Source of the DNA: a virus
Direction: 5' to 3' (one strand)
Virus record (IMG/VR): IMGVR_UViG_3300009000_000009
Coordinates: 1-48,387 of that record
Length of the DNA stretch: 48,387 nt
The notes beneath the pieces were generated by a model that searched no databases, was not told the origin of the DNA, and saw only the letters and a list, made by a program, of their open reading frames with translations. Below are positions 48,201-48,387 of this stretch, one piece after another. Numbering within the stretch: the stretch's first letter is position 1; every line of letters starts with the position of its first letter. The position numbers and the translations under genes are program-made.

Positions 48201-48387
48201 AGTGCAGGTCAATGGACTGGTTTTGCTGCTGAAATGCTATTGTCTGATGCTGGCGCTAATGCTGTTATAAAGGGTCTTTATAAAACAGCAACACCTAGAA
48301 TATTAGCTAAAGCTGTAGCAAACACTAAAACTGGTGTTAGTGCCGCAACAATGAAAGTTGGCGAAGCTGTAGAAAAGGGTAGAAAAT
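39246..48387 (+). CDS. Giant tail tape-measure protein, more than 3,047 residues, C-terminus outside window
   Basis: The open frame begins MAAAFNLTAQINLRGPTNTR and is still open at the window edge. Long helical stretches, Gly-rich linkers (residues about 515-545), hydrophobic segments and three TPGE(Y/F)V motifs (near 647, 1262 and 2681) are typical of tape measures. Unexpected insertions are DGDSW at 694-698 with RGEGYDAYE at 715-723 (nuclease-like), a perfect Walker A GPAGSGKTT at 889-897 with LSADDLDKF following, and an EF-hand-like DFIGNKDGSVSDTE near 2760. It sets tail length and may carry enzymes for DNA entry. Confidence 0.88.
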   Translation, partial: MAAAFNLTAQINLRGPTNTRAIASQMRKQLSGIKVKVDLDLKGAAAKNVANINKQLQSLSRNAALANKNVTQLNQSIAQLGAGLSGLGSGSIQSLTKIQKQTSSAGKSIDTATSQIQEFGKQSGLAIRRFAAFSAVTGVVYSLTNAVNSAYKEFVQFDRQLIRLSQVTGSSVAGLQGITNEITRLSTNLGVASTDLLQISVTLAQAGLSAQEAKTALEALAKSALAPSFDNLNDTVEGSIALMKQFSISSSELEASLGSINAVAAAFAVEAGDIIKAIQRTGGVFASASQGVSQGTDALNEFVALFTSVRATTREGAETIATGLRTIFTRIQRGSTIEALKEYGITLTDLEGKFVGPYEAVRRLSEGLQGLDPRDVRFGQIVEELGGFRQIGKVIPLIQQFTTAQQALAVAQGGQSSLSKAAIQAQASLAVQFEKTRQSFVALVRDIGNSTTFRTIASVSLTTANAFISLAGALKPLLPMLTALAAIKGASILSEFGSGFLGGLGKTSSGGGGATGGMPGGGGGGGGTGRGTGGGTGGGGAGGSEKDDYSDVILANTAAISANTDALTSQITIMSSNTDALSGLMKTMADLMATMQELNGTISNLNIDGGDSDSGLGLNKGGPVPRFASGGKVPGTGNRDTVEAMLTPGEYVIRKKAVEKIGVENLEQLNRGGRIKGYARGGRIEKIQAHDAYDGDSWHVSYIPESSPVGPMTSRGEGYDAYEIKKGLAWERALGQRATEIAQGAFTDSRKMSIDHSLGKALTQGQSVGGRPVHSVPNSIVNQMVAEGVALRTSNKDNVATGKVQSEKVKATQLKTLESMGNKKLVYDRERSKLASGGMVQKFAGGGGVKQGEQFGGVGIFDSDMIGAGSKDVLNAILSSGKDYDVISGPAGSGKTTFATQRFGKNFVLSADDLDKFKEFMVLSSAGETKSGDFSPQAQSIMSGARQITALIIPAEKITQQRQQRLDDALRSGSQDKRSTKQLQGTINAPTSIPQNLYDQFSNVEFLEQFASGGLVQRFDDGGDVGGIKVAKTGKINKSDIERLTEKQAAALLENPNVQKNLFTVSQLQKRIQQRQAVAQEEQELVGAKQYGLVGLYGSPRNVTAKTEDGDTVQLIGKTLDKKLSDEYEKMMTDGFEQTVAVVGNNMASRVGASAAALDKNQMEKAGLYNAIGAYLEAAIATLGAPYDKDETNDPIDFAGGIGNAAALFGIPSDIPTDTTRTVFGKGKSPNDFLGQVNRYRKQIQRFANGGSPQDTVPALLTPGEFVINKEAAKKLGSEKLNKLNKADRIQGFNKGGAVGFVQRFAGGGSVEDDKAAYVARMAEKLGMTVEKYEKMIRARIMNTAAQRADENTGYQIDIQDIITKNMESIGDADVEGVVRAQVQDLVERMYGGVDQIDPDVFGESLDDLIDMMKKGLSLEEIKAKSAEWADTLDSQIDAIDMAAEAQEKMAKELGFLTEGMKTKDIDFRAQKSLSEGKFGAFDKMDLRGAQESIESGFGKILDDIGTKFSTANLPGMARLSSSFPDVADKITMIGDKMGGLTGILGAGSTLLASKLPQLIDSFDKLTGTVSDHSEAVAGVTGALKSAGSFGLSGAVLGQQAFGRRGAAVGGAIGLAGGAVSGFIKESTAKEVENAMRGVTEASSNLDKTLSRLDMAQTIAERQELVKQLNDDYEALNQALSKSAQEIESNRIWNALSSGLEGFLSTLSTVIGFMAAARMTQAASMVPMPMGRGRRRGGRRGMAIGGRVGYSSGSDGPLVPVHLAAGEGVLSPEVASQFSDMQLQRLNNADKNGYGANPDMLDGAPMGIVPGKGSGKVDNFKTNLPANSYVIKSSSMDALRAATGGKISSGSISAKGYSGGGSISRIGYAGGGIARQGHFAGGIIGKLIVGAIRLGFRTIGPTLTKGLFKIVSPVFRTIGKFFGSGFGTMLTYVLGDTLLSGISGFFDNTAQEQQLAAQIASLEQLRKLVDLETQRITRDPESSRKFLSKVDTVERANLTAEQRRAQYASTRDASGGINDLNVLLQNQARAKLSGAGYEMGENQTVQEYLDTLSGDDRIKAEKIVVEASEEVNKRLYLQRRERQGIDLSTAQKEYESSDPEMRKKVARAIAEESGAQNRSIALNRQMIRVNRELQKFTLNLTDVMNRLGATMNRVTSEIAASSSRLSRIADEYSGGNVASADPEENAVRTLSNITAYSSQELAGVVDNINASLGDTKETRQMGDLVKGLQVMRKELPLILRDTADSGPIDAGAESNIRDRLQTMFTGVDIDKNIKKDLEDSIINYISDSTGNRQGMSYEDLANNIKGLEELDAAAEKARSTFEEYAKKQVEANRVLGGISNQLAGQLDRLKDNVIKVRDIQLQSANDLADKFNRTISLADLNAPFMGSVSGLTGGTTDAAKIGSMIAEAIAQKRALEADPNTQTSALGSGQIAKLTSKINSYQRALDILATSTDRASNALKKIDEQQRISAGRRSGVMDFLANVNNPEALMQMRQEQVSYSNVMAGTGTVNDIAQGISSLRMVESTQTPEEFARTQEAFFNNAMTILENAGGNPATIQQFRDTFAADFAPQDQNPAIQPFVDAYQEAIKQQTLAVEQQSKLIGTGAELTANALRQGADDFTSRMKTATDNIVAELNAVADRLGLGRPADSQGLATGGIVYAAAGQMINFQPRGTDTVPAMLTPGEFVVNRAATAKNLPLLNSINSGNYYNGGQVEYRAMGGQIGTGNTTAYRNFGNLKRYNKDSVDDYEANKDTVPFDYMDFIGNKDGSVSDTEVTKLNKIISDHKKQYFSPSNIIKYQRAKVLIPDWKEKEKEGQPWSSTSFDSLKDAREFAIEMEAAHGIPLFGKDSVGNASTSHPAVTGKNYGGDPKLPMEPNVRSGFNDIFERSIASRNAVDLEAYFYGLASKALPTLGGIIGGGLGVVAGTAVGVPTAGVGSAVALPLWTIGGAMAGNLIGHGVNSYAYSWLPSGWKDRIVKKVQENPGSYSAGQWTGFAAEMLLSDAGANAVIKGLYKTATPRILAKAVANTKTGVSAATMKVGEAVEKGRK

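Overview
The window is part of the genome of a tailed double-stranded DNA bacteriophage (Caudoviricetes). A complete, ordered virion-assembly module is readable from sequence: phage sigma factor, packaging nucleases, large terminase, portal, prohead protease/scaffold, decoration protein, major capsid protein, fibre proteins, neck proteins, two tail-tube-like paralogues, tail assembly chaperones, and a giant tape-measure gene that runs off the right edge after more than 3,000 codons. TAA, TAG and TGA all end genes, so the standard bacterial code applies. The host cannot be named. The early promoters match the ordinary bacterial sigma-70 consensus, which is compatible with most bacteria.

Left arm (1 to about 9,870). 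Everything is on the minus strand. It holds about 28 mostly tiny genes (29 to 194 codons) in short operons, visibly richer in G+C than the right arm. At least 13 near-consensus sigma-70 promoters (TTGACA, 16-17 bp, TATAAT-like) drive them, several sharing the same start-site sequence. Operons are separated by nine copies of an undescribed GC-rich dyad element of about 60-65 bp, found in both orientations. Five copies lie beside a motif shaped like a sigma-54 promoter. Recognisable products are a GP88-like protein, a PD-(D/E)XK nuclease, two zinc ribbons, a DUF7249-like protein and several small conserved phage proteins. Several operons end in a very small predicted membrane peptide. A GIY-YIG plus HNH double-nuclease protein closes the arm.

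Right arm, part 1 (9,885-17,814, plus strand). Four cysteine-rich proteins (about 10-14% Cys), three of them next to a small partner or fibre-like gene, all end in the same kind of hydrophobic-Pro C-terminus. Among them sit a gene with its own sigma-70-like promoter and strong terminator (13,395-14,134) and two large proteins that look structural. This array is the least explained part of the window.

Right arm, part 2 (17,819-48,387). A lone minus-strand HTH gene is followed by a T4 gp55-like late sigma factor and a tightly overlapping packaging operon (putative small terminase, HNH, unknown, ERCC4-type nuclease, TerL). Portal, fused protease-scaffold with an internal scaffold start, decoration protein and capsid protein follow, then fibre/adaptor genes including a protein with about 40 TGNV-type tetrapeptide repeats, then neck and tail genes. 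The tape measure has unexpected enzyme-like segments: a staphylococcal-nuclease-like motif set and a perfect Walker A P-loop. A shared motif close to TGGTGTATAAT precedes several right-arm units and is a candidate late promoter for the phage sigma factor. The implied plan is early leftward expression by host sigma-70, then late rightward expression using the phage factor.
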